Positions 18,334 through 27,111 of a stretch of 64,000 nucleotides of DNA are shown piece after piece (the stretch's first letter is position 1; each line of letters opens with the position of its first letter). Made by a program: the position numbers and the translations under genes. The stretch covers positions 61,233 through 125,232 of the forward strand of contig JAUIGU010000008.1 of NCBI GenBank assembly GCA_030432595.1. The letters are read 5' to 3'. This DNA comes from Phycisphaerae bacterium. GTDB taxonomy: Bacteria; Planctomycetota; Phycisphaerae; Phycisphaerales; Phycisphaeraceae. The notes beneath the pieces are model-generated. The model made no database searches. It saw nothing but the letters and a program-made list of their open reading frames with translations, and was not told the DNA's origin.

Positions 18334-19802
18334 AGACCATCCGTACACACAACGTTTTTTACAAGTGTTTGATTTCTTTGCTCTGCGCATCATCAGGTGC
18401 CTGCGCTCAGACACCGGCCGTGGACGACAAACCCAAACGCACCACCAACCCCTACGCCGACGCCTACGAAGACGTCCACCGCTTTGACCAGCACCTGCAA
18501 TGGGGCCCGTTCAACGTCCACGACCCGCAGATCATCGACGACGGCGAGTTCTTTTATTGCTACAGCACCGACGTCGCGTGGGGCCAGGAGGTCGAGCGGG
18601 CCGGCGTACAGATCCGCCGCTCGCGCGACCTGGTCGACTGGGAGTTCCGCGGCTGGGCGTCGGACGGCCGGCCAAAGCAAGGGCTCGAACACATCAACGC
18701 GAACGGCGGCCGGGCGTTCGAGAACGTCTGGGCGCCGTGCGCGATCAAGGTCGGCGACGAGTACCGCGTCTACTACTCGCAGTCCTCGCACGTCCCCAAG
18801 AACAGCGAGATCGGTCTGCTGACCGGACCCACGCCAGAAGGCCCGTTTACGGAGGCGGGCCTGGTCGTGACGTCCAACAACGACGTCCACGGCACCAATG
18901 CGATCGACCCGGCCGTCATCGTCACGCCCGAGGGTGAGCACTGGATGTACTACGGCTCCGCGTGGGACGGCGCCTACGCGCTGCAACTCGACCCCGAAAC
19001 CGGGCTGGCCCTCAAGCCCGGCGACCTCGGACAGCGCGTCATCCAGCGCGGCAACACCGACGGCCACATCAACGGCAACATCGAAGCCCCCGAGGTTATC
19101 TACCACCCGGGATTCAAAAAGTACTACCTCTTTATCGCGTACGACTGGCTGTTCACCAAGTACAACGTCCGCGTCGCCCGCGGTGACTCGCCGACCGGGC
19201 CGTTCTTTGGTTTTAACGGCGAGCCGGTCAACGACCACCAGGACAACGGCCCGATGATCCTCGCGCCCTACCGGTTCGAAAACCACCCCGGCTGGCAGGG
19301 CGTCTCACACTGCACGGTGTTCGAGCGCGACGGGCAGTACTACCTCGCCTCGCAGGGCCGGCCGAGCAACAGTGCGCATTACATGATCATGCACGCCCGC
19401 AAGGTCTACTGGACCGACGGCGGCTGGCCGGTCGTGTCGCCGCAGCGTTTGGCCAGCGTCGAGGGCGGAACGATCGAACGCGAAGACCTGCTCGGAACCT
19501 GGGAACTCATCGACTTCGAGTACGAAGTCGTGCCCGGCTTCGCCCGTGAACAAACCGACCCGGGCTTCGGCACGTCGCAGACCGTCACCCTTCTCGACGA
19601 CGGCAGCGTGAACGGCGAAACGCAAGGAAGGTGGCAGTTCGACAACGACGCGGTCTTGCTGAGACTTGACGGAGACCCGCAACGCCGACGGCTGATCGTC
19701 GATCGCGCCTGGGACTGGGAAAACCAGTGCGAAACGATCATCTTCACCGGCCTCAACGCCGACGGCTACCCGCTCTGGGGCAAACAACTGCAAACTCCCT
19801 GA
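18330..19802 (+). CDS. Glycoside hydrolase family 43, probable endo-alpha-1,5-L-arabinanase
   Basis: 490 residues with an N-terminal export signal (CLISLLCASSGACA). The five-bladed propeller is recognised from HDPQIIDDGEFFYCYSTD (catalytic base Asp), DPAVI...WMYYGSAWDG (pKa-modulating Asp region) and IEAPEVIYHPGFKKYYLF (catalytic acid Glu). Past about residue 390 a C-terminal beta-domain (LLGTWELIDFEYEVVPG onward) resembles the accessory domain of two-domain GH43 endo-arabinanases. It would cut alpha-1,5-arabinan outside the cytoplasmic membrane, feeding the importer encoded directly upstream and the GH51 enzyme. Endo-arabinanase is preferred over beta-xylosidase because of the extra domain and neighbours; specificity is not proven. 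Confidence 0.88.
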   Translation: MKTIRTHNVFYKCLISLLCASSGACAQTPAVDDKPKRTTNPYADAYEDVHRFDQHLQWGPFNVHDPQIIDDGEFFYCYSTDVAWGQEVERAGVQIRRSRDLVDWEFRGWASDGRPKQGLEHINANGGRAFENVWAPCAIKVGDEYRVYYSQSSHVPKNSEIGLLTGPTPEGPFTEAGLVVTSNNDVHGTNAIDPAVIVTPEGEHWMYYGSAWDGAYALQLDPETGLALKPGDLGQRVIQRGNTDGHINGNIEAPEVIYHPGFKKYYLFIAYDWLFTKYNVRVARGDSPTGPFFGFNGEPVNDHQDNGPMILAPYRFENHPGWQGVSHCTVFERDGQYYLASQGRPSNSAHYMIMHARKVYWTDGGWPVVSPQRLASVEGGTIEREDLLGTWELIDFEYEVVPGFAREQTDPGFGTSQTVTLLDDGSVNGETQGRWQFDNDAVLLRLDGDPQRRRLIVDRAWDWENQCETIIFTGLNADGYPLWGKQLQTP

Positions 19803-19828
19803 CGGACTACGTGCCCGGAGAATCCGAT

Positions 19829-20713
19829 ATGCGACCTTTAACGTTTTCCCTTTCCGCCCTGCTGATTATCGCCGTCACGCTCGGGTGCACCGCGGAGCAA
19901 CCCGCCGGCCAGTCGAGCGCCGCCGAAGAAGCCCCCGCCAAACCCACGCTGTGGATCATCGGCGACTCGACCGTGAAGAACGGCCACAACGATGGCGTCG
20001 GCTGGGGCGAGGTCCTGCACGAACACTTCGACACCGACCGCATCACGATCGCCAACCGCGCGATCGGCGGGCGAAGCAGCCGGACCTTCCGCCTCGAAGG
20101 CCGGTGGCAACGCGTGCTCGACGAAGCCAAGCCCGGCGACTTCGTGCTCATGCAGTTCGGCCACAACGACGGCGCCAACCCGCAAGACCCCCAGAAGCCG
20201 CGCGGCAGCCTCCGCGGCATGGGCGACGAGACCGTCACCTGGCACCACCCGCACCTGGACCGCGAAGAAACCATCCACACCTTCGGCTGGTACATGCGAC
20301 AGTACGTCCGTGAAGCCAAAGAACACGAACTCATCCCGATCGTCTGCTCCTACATCCCCCGGGCCCCGCGTCGCAACCAGTCGCCCAAGCCCGAATTGGA
20401 GACCTACGGCCTGTGGGCCAAACAGGTCGCCGAGCAGGATGGCGCGGGGTTTCTTGACCTGTTCGGTGCGATCAACGCCGCCTACCGCGACATCGAGATG
20501 CTTAAGCCCCACGCGGTGAAGGAACGCTTCTTCGTAGGCGGCGACCGCGACTACACGCATACCGTCCGCGCCGGGGCGGAGTTCAACGCCCACATCCTCG
20601 CCGACCTGATCCGCGAACACCGAGGGCCGGGCGAGGAACTCAAGGGCTACTTGAACGAAACGCCGTCCGTCGAAGGCGCAAACGATCCCGCGCCAACGCG
20701 GGTCGCGCGCTGA
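19829..20713 (+). CDS. SGNH-fold rhamnogalacturonan acetylesterase, CE12-like lipoprotein
   Basis: 294 residues. The start is the ATG before a lipoprotein signal (LSALLIIAVTLGC). The catalytic Ser is in IIGDSTVKNG (block I), the oxyanion Gly is in RAIGGRSSRTF (block II), the Asn is in MQFGHNDG (block III), and the Asp-His pair is near the end in DYTHTVRAG (block V). All four SGNH blocks are present, and the GDST variant is typical of CE12 rhamnogalacturonan acetylesterases. It would remove acetyl groups from GalA in RG-I, which normally block PL11 lyases. It lies 26 bp after the GH43 gene on the same strand, so it is likely the last gene of the importer operon. Confidence 0.9.
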   Translation: MRPLTFSLSALLIIAVTLGCTAEQPAGQSSAAEEAPAKPTLWIIGDSTVKNGHNDGVGWGEVLHEHFDTDRITIANRAIGGRSSRTFRLEGRWQRVLDEAKPGDFVLMQFGHNDGANPQDPQKPRGSLRGMGDETVTWHHPHLDREETIHTFGWYMRQYVREAKEHELIPIVCSYIPRAPRRNQSPKPELETYGLWAKQVAEQDGAGFLDLFGAINAAYRDIEMLKPHAVKERFFVGGDRDYTHTVRAGAEFNAHILADLIREHRGPGEELKGYLNETPSVEGANDPAPTRVAR

Positions 20714-20733
20714 CCGGCCACGGCTTCACCGCT

Positions 20734-22137
20734 TCATTCCACCGGCGTTTCGGAGCCCCAGTAGCGTGTCCAGTTGTAGAGGCGTTTGGGCTGGGTGCGT
20801 CCGCCATGGCCGTGCTTTTTCACATCGGCGTTGGCGTCGGTGCTGAAGATGTACGCCTGCCCGCCGTCGGTGTACGCGACCACTTCGGACCGGCCGTCGT
20901 TCAGCAGGTCGCCCCACATGAAGTGCGCCCACTCCAACTCGCCGGGGAAGCGGTAACGACGATCCATCTTGCCGTCGTAGAGCCCGGGCTCAAGCCCGCC
21001 GCCGCGGCGGTACGCCAGAAACAGGTCGCCGGGGTACGCATCGAAGCCACGCACCACCGTCGCGATCGACGCCCAGCCCGGGACGGTGCGTTCTTCCTTG
21101 TAGAGCTGCCGACCCTTGGCATCGACGAGGAAGAGCCCGTCCAGCCCCGGGTCGCCGCGGTCGATGCGATCCAGGCCGCCGACTTCGAGGCCCGGCAGGT
21201 CGGGGCGGAAGTTGCCGGGGAACGCGTTCTGGCTCTCGACCGTGTCTTCGTACGCCCAGAGCTGGTCACCGTCGGCGTTGTAGAGGTAGCTGCCGTCGCC
21301 GCCGACGAGGATTTCGACGCCGTTGCTCGGGTCGCCGTCCACGTCCGCGACCCAAATGGCGTCGGCGTGGCCTTCGAGGTCCATCGACCACTTCTGCGTG
21401 CCGTCGGGGTTGAGCACGTGGTAGCCGAAGATGAGCTCGTCCTTGCCGTCGCCGTCGAGGTCGTAGTTCCAGCCGAAGTGCCCGACGTTGCCCTCGAACG
21501 TGAACCGCACGGTGCCGTCGGTGTCGAGTGCCCAGACCTTTCGATAGCGATCCTTTACGACGAGTTGGTCGGGGTGGTCGTCCCCGTCGAGGTTGGCAAT
21601 AAGGATGCAGTCGTGCGCGTGCTCCGCGGGCAGCGGGACGGTTGCTTCCAACTCACCGTTCGATCCGTTGTAGACCCGAACCTCGTCGTTCATCGCCGCA
21701 AGGACTTCCAGTTGGCCGTCGTTGTCCAGGTCGTAGAGCTGGCAGGGGATGTCGCTGCCGCTGCGGGCGGTCTCGGTCGGCTCGCCGACCTGCCAGAGCA
21801 CGTTGCCCTCGAGGTCGAAGGCGGTGAGCGCCTGCACGCTGTGCGGAAAGTACGCGTCGTTGAACCCGCCGTCGGGCTGGGCCATGACGAACTCGTAGCG
21901 GCCGTCGCCGGTGAGGTCGCCCAGCCACATCCGCGAACCCACCCCGCCGCGGCTGATGTCGATGGTCGCGATCGGATCGAGCAGCGCGTTTTCGGGTGGC
22001 GGCCCGGCGGGGACGCCCGCGTCCTGCGAGAGCGAACACCCGGACCACAAGCACGCCGAAGCGGAGAGAACAGAAACCGAAGCGGCGAAACGGGAGACGT
22101 TATGCACGAGAAACTCCTTCAGTGATCGCGGGGGCAT
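20734..22137 (-). CDS. FG-GAP/VCBS-type beta-propeller lipoprotein
   Basis: 467 residues from the ATG; an in-frame GTG five codons earlier is possible. A lipoprotein signal (SVLSASACLWSGC) is followed by repeated calcium-binding loops spread through the protein: DLTGDGRYE, DLDNDGQLE, NLDGDDHPD, DLDGDGKDE, DVDGDPSNG and DLLNDGRSE. These are the blades of an FG-GAP/VCBS propeller. The loops resemble those of PL11 lyases, but the PL11 opening and closing motifs are absent, so it may be a non-catalytic relative or a distinct enzyme. It is the last gene of a probable minus-strand operon (PL11, GH106-like, this gene; gaps of 47 and 33 bp). A role in binding or cutting RG-I at the surface is inference. 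Confidence 0.8.
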   Translation of the reverse strand: MPPRSLKEFLVHNVSRFAASVSVLSASACLWSGCSLSQDAGVPAGPPPENALLDPIATIDISRGGVGSRMWLGDLTGDGRYEFVMAQPDGGFNDAYFPHSVQALTAFDLEGNVLWQVGEPTETARSGSDIPCQLYDLDNDGQLEVLAAMNDEVRVYNGSNGELEATVPLPAEHAHDCILIANLDGDDHPDQLVVKDRYRKVWALDTDGTVRFTFEGNVGHFGWNYDLDGDGKDELIFGYHVLNPDGTQKWSMDLEGHADAIWVADVDGDPSNGVEILVGGDGSYLYNADGDQLWAYEDTVESQNAFPGNFRPDLPGLEVGGLDRIDRGDPGLDGLFLVDAKGRQLYKEERTVPGWASIATVVRGFDAYPGDLFLAYRRGGGLEPGLYDGKMDRRYRFPGELEWAHFMWGDLLNDGRSEVVAYTDGGQAYIFSTDANADVKKHGHGGRTQPKRLYNWTRYWGSETPVE

Positions 22138-22170
22138 CTCAAATCTTCGCACCGCAGCCGGCCCCAGGAA

Positions 22171-23967
22171 TCAGTCCAATCTAAAAAGACGCAAGGCGTG
22201 CCCGTCGAGGCGGAGGTCCCTCGTGTCCACCGCAGATTCACGGGCGGTGGCAGGGTCGATCTCGGTGGGCACGCTCGACGACGACCAAGCCAACTCGCCG
22301 GTTGGGGTGCGTACCTCGTTGAACAGCATCGCGTAGCGAGCTCCGTCGTGTTCGAATTGGCGAACGCGCAACGCGGGCTCGGGTTCGCCGAACCACGGCT
22401 CGATCTCCGACAACGCCGACACCGCACCCACGGCTTCGCCGGTCGTCGGCCAGTGCACCACGCGACCGGCCGCCTCGAACGCCGAAAGCGCCTCAACAAC
22501 CGCAGGCGTCAGCAACGCCTCGTCCTCGACCACCAACGCTCGGTAACGCATCGGCCCGACCGCGATCGCTTCGCCGTCCGCTTTGGCCACGCCTTCGAGC
22601 AGCAAGCGGTCTTCGAGGTAGTTGAAATCGATCTGGTGCTCGAACAGCGACTTCGCCGCACGCCACGGGCACTGGTCGCTGGTCAGGATCGCGACGTCGC
22701 ACACGTGCCGGCCCGTCGCGTTGAGCCAGCACAACCGCCGGCACGCGTCGGCGAACGGCTTGAACTGATCCCACCACGGCCCGTTCGGTCCGATCTGCGG
22801 CGGGCGTTCGACTTTGCGTGGACCGCGGACGGTGTAGTAGAACGCGTGCGGGATCAGCAGATCGACACCACGCACAAGGCACCAGTACGCGAGCCACTTG
22901 AACTCGTCGTACGTTGTCTCGGGGCCGTACGCGCCACAGAACTCGTTGCCGTTGCGTGCCCGGCCCAGGTGGATCGCGGCCGAACTGCTCGCCTTGCCCT
23001 GCGTGGACTCGGCCCCCTCGATCGCGGTCGGCGTGTCGGGTTCAACGAAGCGCCAGACCAGGTCCTGCCCCGGCCACTGGAAGAATCGCTGACAGCCGAT
23101 CTCGTCGCCGCGGTCGGGGTGGCCGCACAGCGCGACGTTGTGGGCTTCGCACCACTCGTACAGCGGGCGGTACCACGTCTCTTCCATACGCAGGCGGATC
23201 GCGTGGCGGTAGCGTTGCCGGTGGCGCTCGGCGTCGGGGGCGTCGTCGAACCAGAGCGCCGGCAGATGCGGCGTGAAGTCTTCGCCGAGCAGCCGGTTGA
23301 CATGTTCGAGGATGCCGGCCGTGCCGGGCCAGACCGTCTTCTCGCGGCAGCGGCCGAGCGCGTTGGGTTCGTCGGTGAAGATCGCCTTGATCGTCTTGCC
23401 GAAGTGTTCGCCGAACTCGCTGTGGTAGCGGTCGTAGACCAGGCGGATGAACGACGCCGTCCCGTCGGGGTTGAGGATGTCGCCCATCGCGGGCTCTTCC
23501 TCTTCGGGTCCGTCGCCGAGGTAGTGCAGGCCGCGGATCACGCTGTCCGCCGGGCGATTGACCACGCGGAAGCGCTTGCCGTTGAACGCGCCCTCGTGTA
23601 CCAACTCGTGACCGCCTGGCAGCGGCGCATCGGGGTCCGCCAACGCGAGACACCGGCACGCGTGGCTCGGATCGGCCGCGACGACCTGCCCGCCCGCCGA
23701 GCCGCTGGGGTACATGCCCTCGTCGTAGAGGATGACCGTCTGCCCACGCCGCGCCGCCTCGTCGATCGCGACGCGCATGAAGTGCAACAGCTTGTCGCTC
23801 ATCCACCCGCAGTCACGCGGCAGCCCGACGCGCGGGTGGATCACGAAGCCGTACACGCCGTGCGCCTCGAAGTCGTCGATCTGCCGCAGCAATTCGCGCT
23901 CATCGAGGGTGTCGTTCCAGAACCAGAACGGCATCAACGAGTATTCGCGCGGAGGGTCTGGGAGCAT
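22171..23967 (-). CDS. GH106-like putative alpha-L-rhamnosidase (short form)
   Basis: 598 residues without a visible signal peptide, so probably cytoplasmic. The N-terminus PFWFWNDTLDERELLRQID followed by GVYGFVIHPRVGLP and VILYDEGMYPSGSAGG is the pattern of family GH106 alpha-L-rhamnosidases and relatives. FTDEPNALG at about residue 195 supplies an acidic pair that could be catalytic. The protein is much shorter than classical GH106 enzymes (usually over 900 residues) and seems to lack the large C-terminal domains. Placed between the PL11 lyase and the propeller lipoprotein, removal of rhamnose from unsaturated RG-I oligosaccharides is the logical role. Family membership is probable; activity is inference. 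Confidence 0.72.
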   Translation of the reverse strand: MLPDPPREYSLMPFWFWNDTLDERELLRQIDDFEAHGVYGFVIHPRVGLPRDCGWMSDKLLHFMRVAIDEAARRGQTVILYDEGMYPSGSAGGQVVAADPSHACRCLALADPDAPLPGGHELVHEGAFNGKRFRVVNRPADSVIRGLHYLGDGPEEEEPAMGDILNPDGTASFIRLVYDRYHSEFGEHFGKTIKAIFTDEPNALGRCREKTVWPGTAGILEHVNRLLGEDFTPHLPALWFDDAPDAERHRQRYRHAIRLRMEETWYRPLYEWCEAHNVALCGHPDRGDEIGCQRFFQWPGQDLVWRFVEPDTPTAIEGAESTQGKASSSAAIHLGRARNGNEFCGAYGPETTYDEFKWLAYWCLVRGVDLLIPHAFYYTVRGPRKVERPPQIGPNGPWWDQFKPFADACRRLCWLNATGRHVCDVAILTSDQCPWRAAKSLFEHQIDFNYLEDRLLLEGVAKADGEAIAVGPMRYRALVVEDEALLTPAVVEALSAFEAAGRVVHWPTTGEAVGAVSALSEIEPWFGEPEPALRVRQFEHDGARYAMLFNEVRTPTGELAWSSSSVPTEIDPATARESAVDTRDLRLDGHALRLFRLD

Positions 23968-24014
23968 GGAGGTATCCGAAAACCTGGATCAAGACCTGAG
24001 GACTGCCATCGAGC

Positions 24015-26000
24015 TCAGCGCCCGTGGTCCAGCGCCGCCGCCTTCTCGGCGGGCTCAACCATCTCCACGTTCGGCGCGGGCGGCGGGTCCATCGCCGGGT
24101 CGATGTAGAAGCTCGGGTGCGGCGGCTGGTTGTAGGCCGTGTTCTGCCAGGCGATCGCCACGCGGTACTGCGGGTCGTGCATCAGCGTCCGGAAGCGGTG
24201 CTGCGTCGGGATCGTCGTGGTGAAGATGCGCAGCTCCTGATTGTCCTCGGTGGGCAGGACCAGCTCCTCTCGCCAGTCGCCGATCAGGTCGGCACTCAGT
24301 GTCGGCGTCGACTTCGTGCCGTTGTTGCTCCGGCAGCCTTCCGCGGTGAAGAGGCGTTCGGTCTCGTGCGACTCCCAGTTCCACTTGGAGATGTGGTTCT
24401 TGTCGAGCAGTTCGCGGAGCAGGTCGCCGTCCCAGTAGATCGCGAAGTTCACGCTGCGCGGCTTGGTCTCGCCGATCAGGTTGCCCTTGGCGTCCCACAC
24501 GCCGGTAAGGCCCGCACCGGCGGTCCAGCTCTCGCTGCCGGGGTAGCGCGGGTCGATGTTGAACGCGACGCCGCGGCCCGGGCCCTCGCCGCGGTCGCCG
24601 CCGCTCTCAGCGGCCTTCACGCTGGGCTTTTTCCAGAGGATCGTGCCGTCCTCGGCGGCGTACATGTACGCCCCCGCGTCGTCGAAACGTTCCTGGATGT
24701 TGAACACTTCCAGGCCCGGCCTTTCGGGGTCGAGGTCGCCGGCGTGGAGCGCGTCCCCGTGGCCGTGGCCGGTGGAGAACAAGCCCGTGCCATCATCATC
24801 GACGACCATGGCACCGAAGATGACCTCGTCCTTGCCGTCGCCGTCGGCGTCGGCGATCGAGAGCGAGTGGTCGCCCTGACCGGAGTAGACCGGCCAGCGG
24901 TAGTCGCGCCCGTCGGTCGAGCGCGGGTTGTCGCCGACGCTCGCGGGGTCTTCGCTGTCGAACGCCCAGCGGCGCGTGAGCTTGCCGTCGCGGAAGTCGT
25001 AGGCGGCGATGAACGTGCGGGTGTAGTACCCCCGGCTGAAGATCGCCGACGGGCGTTCGCCGTCGAGATAGGCGGTGCCCGCGAGGAAGCGGTCGAGGCG
25101 GTTGCCGTAGCCGTCGCCCCAAAAGGCCTTCATCTCGTCGCCGGTGGGGTTGTCGTTGTCGGGCAGGCGCTGCGGCCAGTAGCGGACGGTGTCGAGCGCC
25201 TCGCCGGTCTGCCCGTCGAACACGGTGAGGTACTCGCGGCCCTTGAGGATGTAGCCGCCGTCGTTGCGGTGGTCGAGCTTGCCGTTGCCGATCACCTTGC
25301 CCGCGCCGTCCACGGTGCCGTCGCCGGTCTTGCACATGACCTCGGCCCGGCCGTCGCCGTCGTAGTCGTACACCTGGAACTGCGTGTAGTGCGCCCCGGC
25401 GCGGATGTTGATGCCCAGGTTGATCTCCCAGAGCATCTCCCCGTCGAGCGTGTAGGCCCGCAGCAACACCGGGTCGGTCACGCCGGAACGCGAGTTGTCC
25501 TGCGCCCGACCTTCGAACTTGACGATCAGTTCGTAGCGCCCGTCGCCGTCGAGGTCGCCGGCGCTGCCGTCGTTGGGGCGATAGCCGTCGGGCGTGTTCA
25601 GCGGGATCGACCAATAACCCGGGAACTCGGCGCTGGCGTCGAGGGTGTAGGTCGCCTCCGCGCCTTCTTCGCCGTCGAACACGGGCTTGACGATGTAGGT
25701 CACGCGACCGCGAACCGCTTCGTCGGTGAAGTTCGTGGAATCCGTGATCGGTTCATCGTTGAGCCGGACCGTCTCGCCGTCCGCGCGGCGGTAGAGGTTG
25801 AACGCCACCGCGTCGGACTCGGGGCCGAGCATCCGCCAGCCGACGTAGACCTGCCCGTGCCCCAACGGCACCGCGACCAGCCCGCGGTCGAGGTACTCGA
25901 CCTTCCGCATCAGCGTCGTGGGTTCTTCCGCCGACGCGGTCCCCGCACTCGACAAACCCAGCGACAACGCGGTCAGGAACAGCGGCAGCGTGCGGTGCAT
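24015..26000 (-). CDS. Rhamnogalacturonan lyase, PL11 (single domain)
   Basis: 661 residues with a Sec signal peptide (LPLFLTALSLGLSSAGTASA). The PL11 pattern spans almost the whole protein: RKVEYLDRGLVAVPLGHGQ at the start, many DxDGDG calcium loops (DLDGDGRYE, DYDGDGRAE, DADGDGKDE), VSLSIADADGDG-like blades and the closing QPPHPSFYIDP. It lacks the carbohydrate-binding and dockerin-like modules of the tandem lyase, so it is likely a soluble or periplasmic enzyme that finishes shorter RG-I chains. The ATG was chosen over an upstream TTG because GGAG lies 7 nt before it. It is the first gene of a three-gene minus-strand operon and diverges from a lipoprotein gene across 216 bp. Confidence 0.93.
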   Translation of the reverse strand: MHRTLPLFLTALSLGLSSAGTASAEEPTTLMRKVEYLDRGLVAVPLGHGQVYVGWRMLGPESDAVAFNLYRRADGETVRLNDEPITDSTNFTDEAVRGRVTYIVKPVFDGEEGAEATYTLDASAEFPGYWSIPLNTPDGYRPNDGSAGDLDGDGRYELIVKFEGRAQDNSRSGVTDPVLLRAYTLDGEMLWEINLGINIRAGAHYTQFQVYDYDGDGRAEVMCKTGDGTVDGAGKVIGNGKLDHRNDGGYILKGREYLTVFDGQTGEALDTVRYWPQRLPDNDNPTGDEMKAFWGDGYGNRLDRFLAGTAYLDGERPSAIFSRGYYTRTFIAAYDFRDGKLTRRWAFDSEDPASVGDNPRSTDGRDYRWPVYSGQGDHSLSIADADGDGKDEVIFGAMVVDDDGTGLFSTGHGHGDALHAGDLDPERPGLEVFNIQERFDDAGAYMYAAEDGTILWKKPSVKAAESGGDRGEGPGRGVAFNIDPRYPGSESWTAGAGLTGVWDAKGNLIGETKPRSVNFAIYWDGDLLRELLDKNHISKWNWESHETERLFTAEGCRSNNGTKSTPTLSADLIGDWREELVLPTEDNQELRIFTTTIPTQHRFRTLMHDPQYRVAIAWQNTAYNQPPHPSFYIDPAMDPPPAPNVEMVEPAEKAAALDHGR

Positions 26001-26216
26001 GGTCAACTCCGTGGATGGGGCCTAAATAAAGAAGGAAACGCGAAACTCGGGCCGACTCGCCTGACCCGCCGGCCACGATCCGCTACGCTGAACATGCGAG
26101 GCGGGAAATCGTGGGAAATCATGAAAATGATAGCCCATCTGCACTCGGCTCGTAAAGACACAATGACGAAAACCCAGGAACCAGTCTTGAGTCAAACCGC
26201 CCCCCTGCTCGTGGTC
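26001..26216. promoter_or_regulatory. Divergent control region between PL11 operon and lipoprotein gene
   Basis: The 216-bp gap holds a direct repeat GGGAAATC at 26103-26110 and 26113-26120, spaced by one helical turn. It overlaps the start of a perfect inverted repeat ATCAT-GAAA-ATGAT (26118-26131). This cluster is the likely regulator-binding site for both genes; no consensus promoter is obvious. If the lipoprotein starts at an earlier in-frame ATG (26163), the region is shorter. Confidence 0.4.
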
Positions 26217-27026
26217 ATGCGAGACCGTGCCGCTTCGCGATGTCGAGTTGTCTTTCGTTTTTCCCCCGCCCTAGCCGTGATCGCGCTCGCGGCCGGGTGC
26301 GTCCAACATTCCAACTCCTCTTCCGATCCCACGCCCTCCATGACGCAAAAAACCTCCCGAGACGAACCCGCGCTGGCCCAGGGCCGATGGACGGTCGGCG
26401 AAACCCTGTTTGCCGACGACTTCGCCGACGCGTCGCTCAAACACTGGGCGCCCGAACTCGAGGACGGCGGCACCGTCGAGGCCCGCGACGGCAAGCTCGT
26501 CATCGACGTGCCCGCGGGGTGCAGCGTCTGGTTCGAGCCGGTCCTCGAAGGCCCGGTGATGATCGAATACACGGCAACGGTCGTCGGGCGAGACGGGCCC
26601 AACGACCGTGTCAGCGACCTGAACTGCTTCTGGATGGCCAGCGACGCGCGGAACCCCGACGACTTCTTCGACGTCGAGCGCTCCGGCAAATTCGCGGACT
26701 ACAACGAGTTGAAGTGCTACTACGTCGGCTACGGCGGCAACACGAACTCGACCACGCGCTTCCGCCGGTACATCGGGCACCCCGAGCGACGGCCGCTGCT
26801 GCCCGAGCACGACCTCACCGATGCGCCGCACATGATCACGCCCAACGTGCCGATGCGCATCCGCTGCGTCGCCGCCGACGGGCGCATCGAGTACTGGCGC
26901 GACGGCGTGATGCTCTTCGCCTATGACGACCCCGAGCCGTACACGCATGGGCGCTTCGCGTTCCGCACGGTGATGAGTCACCTGGTAATGCAGGACTTCA
27001 AGGTCTACCGGCTCGAACCGAAGTGA
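26217..27026 (+). CDS. Lipoprotein with DUF6250/DUF1961-like beta-jelly-roll domain
   Basis: 269 residues from the ATG that best fits a lipoprotein signal (FSPALAVIALAAGC); in-frame ATGs at 26121 and 26163 are alternatives. After a Ser/Thr-rich spacer, the domain beginning GETLFADDFADASLKHW and running to VMQDFKVYRLEPK has the layout of concanavalin-like jelly rolls, as in DUF6250/DUF1961 proteins often found beside polysaccharide lyases: edge strands, LNCFWMASDARNPDDFFD, YYVGYGGNTNSTTRFRRY and a final RFAFRTVMSHL. No catalytic assignment can be made from sequence. It is transcribed away from the PL11 operon and likely shares its regulation. A surface pectin-binding or lyase function is inference from context. 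Confidence 0.75.
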   Translation: MRDRAASRCRVVFRFSPALAVIALAAGCVQHSNSSSDPTPSMTQKTSRDEPALAQGRWTVGETLFADDFADASLKHWAPELEDGGTVEARDGKLVIDVPAGCSVWFEPVLEGPVMIEYTATVVGRDGPNDRVSDLNCFWMASDARNPDDFFDVERSGKFADYNELKCYYVGYGGNTNSTTRFRRYIGHPERRPLLPEHDLTDAPHMITPNVPMRIRCVAADGRIEYWRDGVMLFAYDDPEPYTHGRFAFRTVMSHLVMQDFKVYRLEPK

Positions 27027-27054
27027 AAGTCCGGAAGAAAACATGAAAGCAAGA

Positions 27055-27084
27055 AAAAGCCCACGACATTCGCCGTGGGCTTTT
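27055..27084. terminator. Bidirectional terminator between convergent genes
   Basis: AAAAGCCCACG (27055-27065) pairs perfectly with CGTGGGCTTTT (27074-27084), an 11-bp stem whose A and T runs let it work on both strands. It lies between the plus-strand lipoprotein and the minus-strand PKD protein gene. Confidence 0.85.
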
Positions 27085-27111
27085 CGTTGTTTGGGTTTGG
27101 TTTTCGTGGTT

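Noticed and set aside
16637..20713. ABC importer ATPase gene within the operon
   Set aside because: No Walker A/B and LSGGQ-containing frame exists between the permeases and the esterase; an ATPase must be encoded elsewhere.
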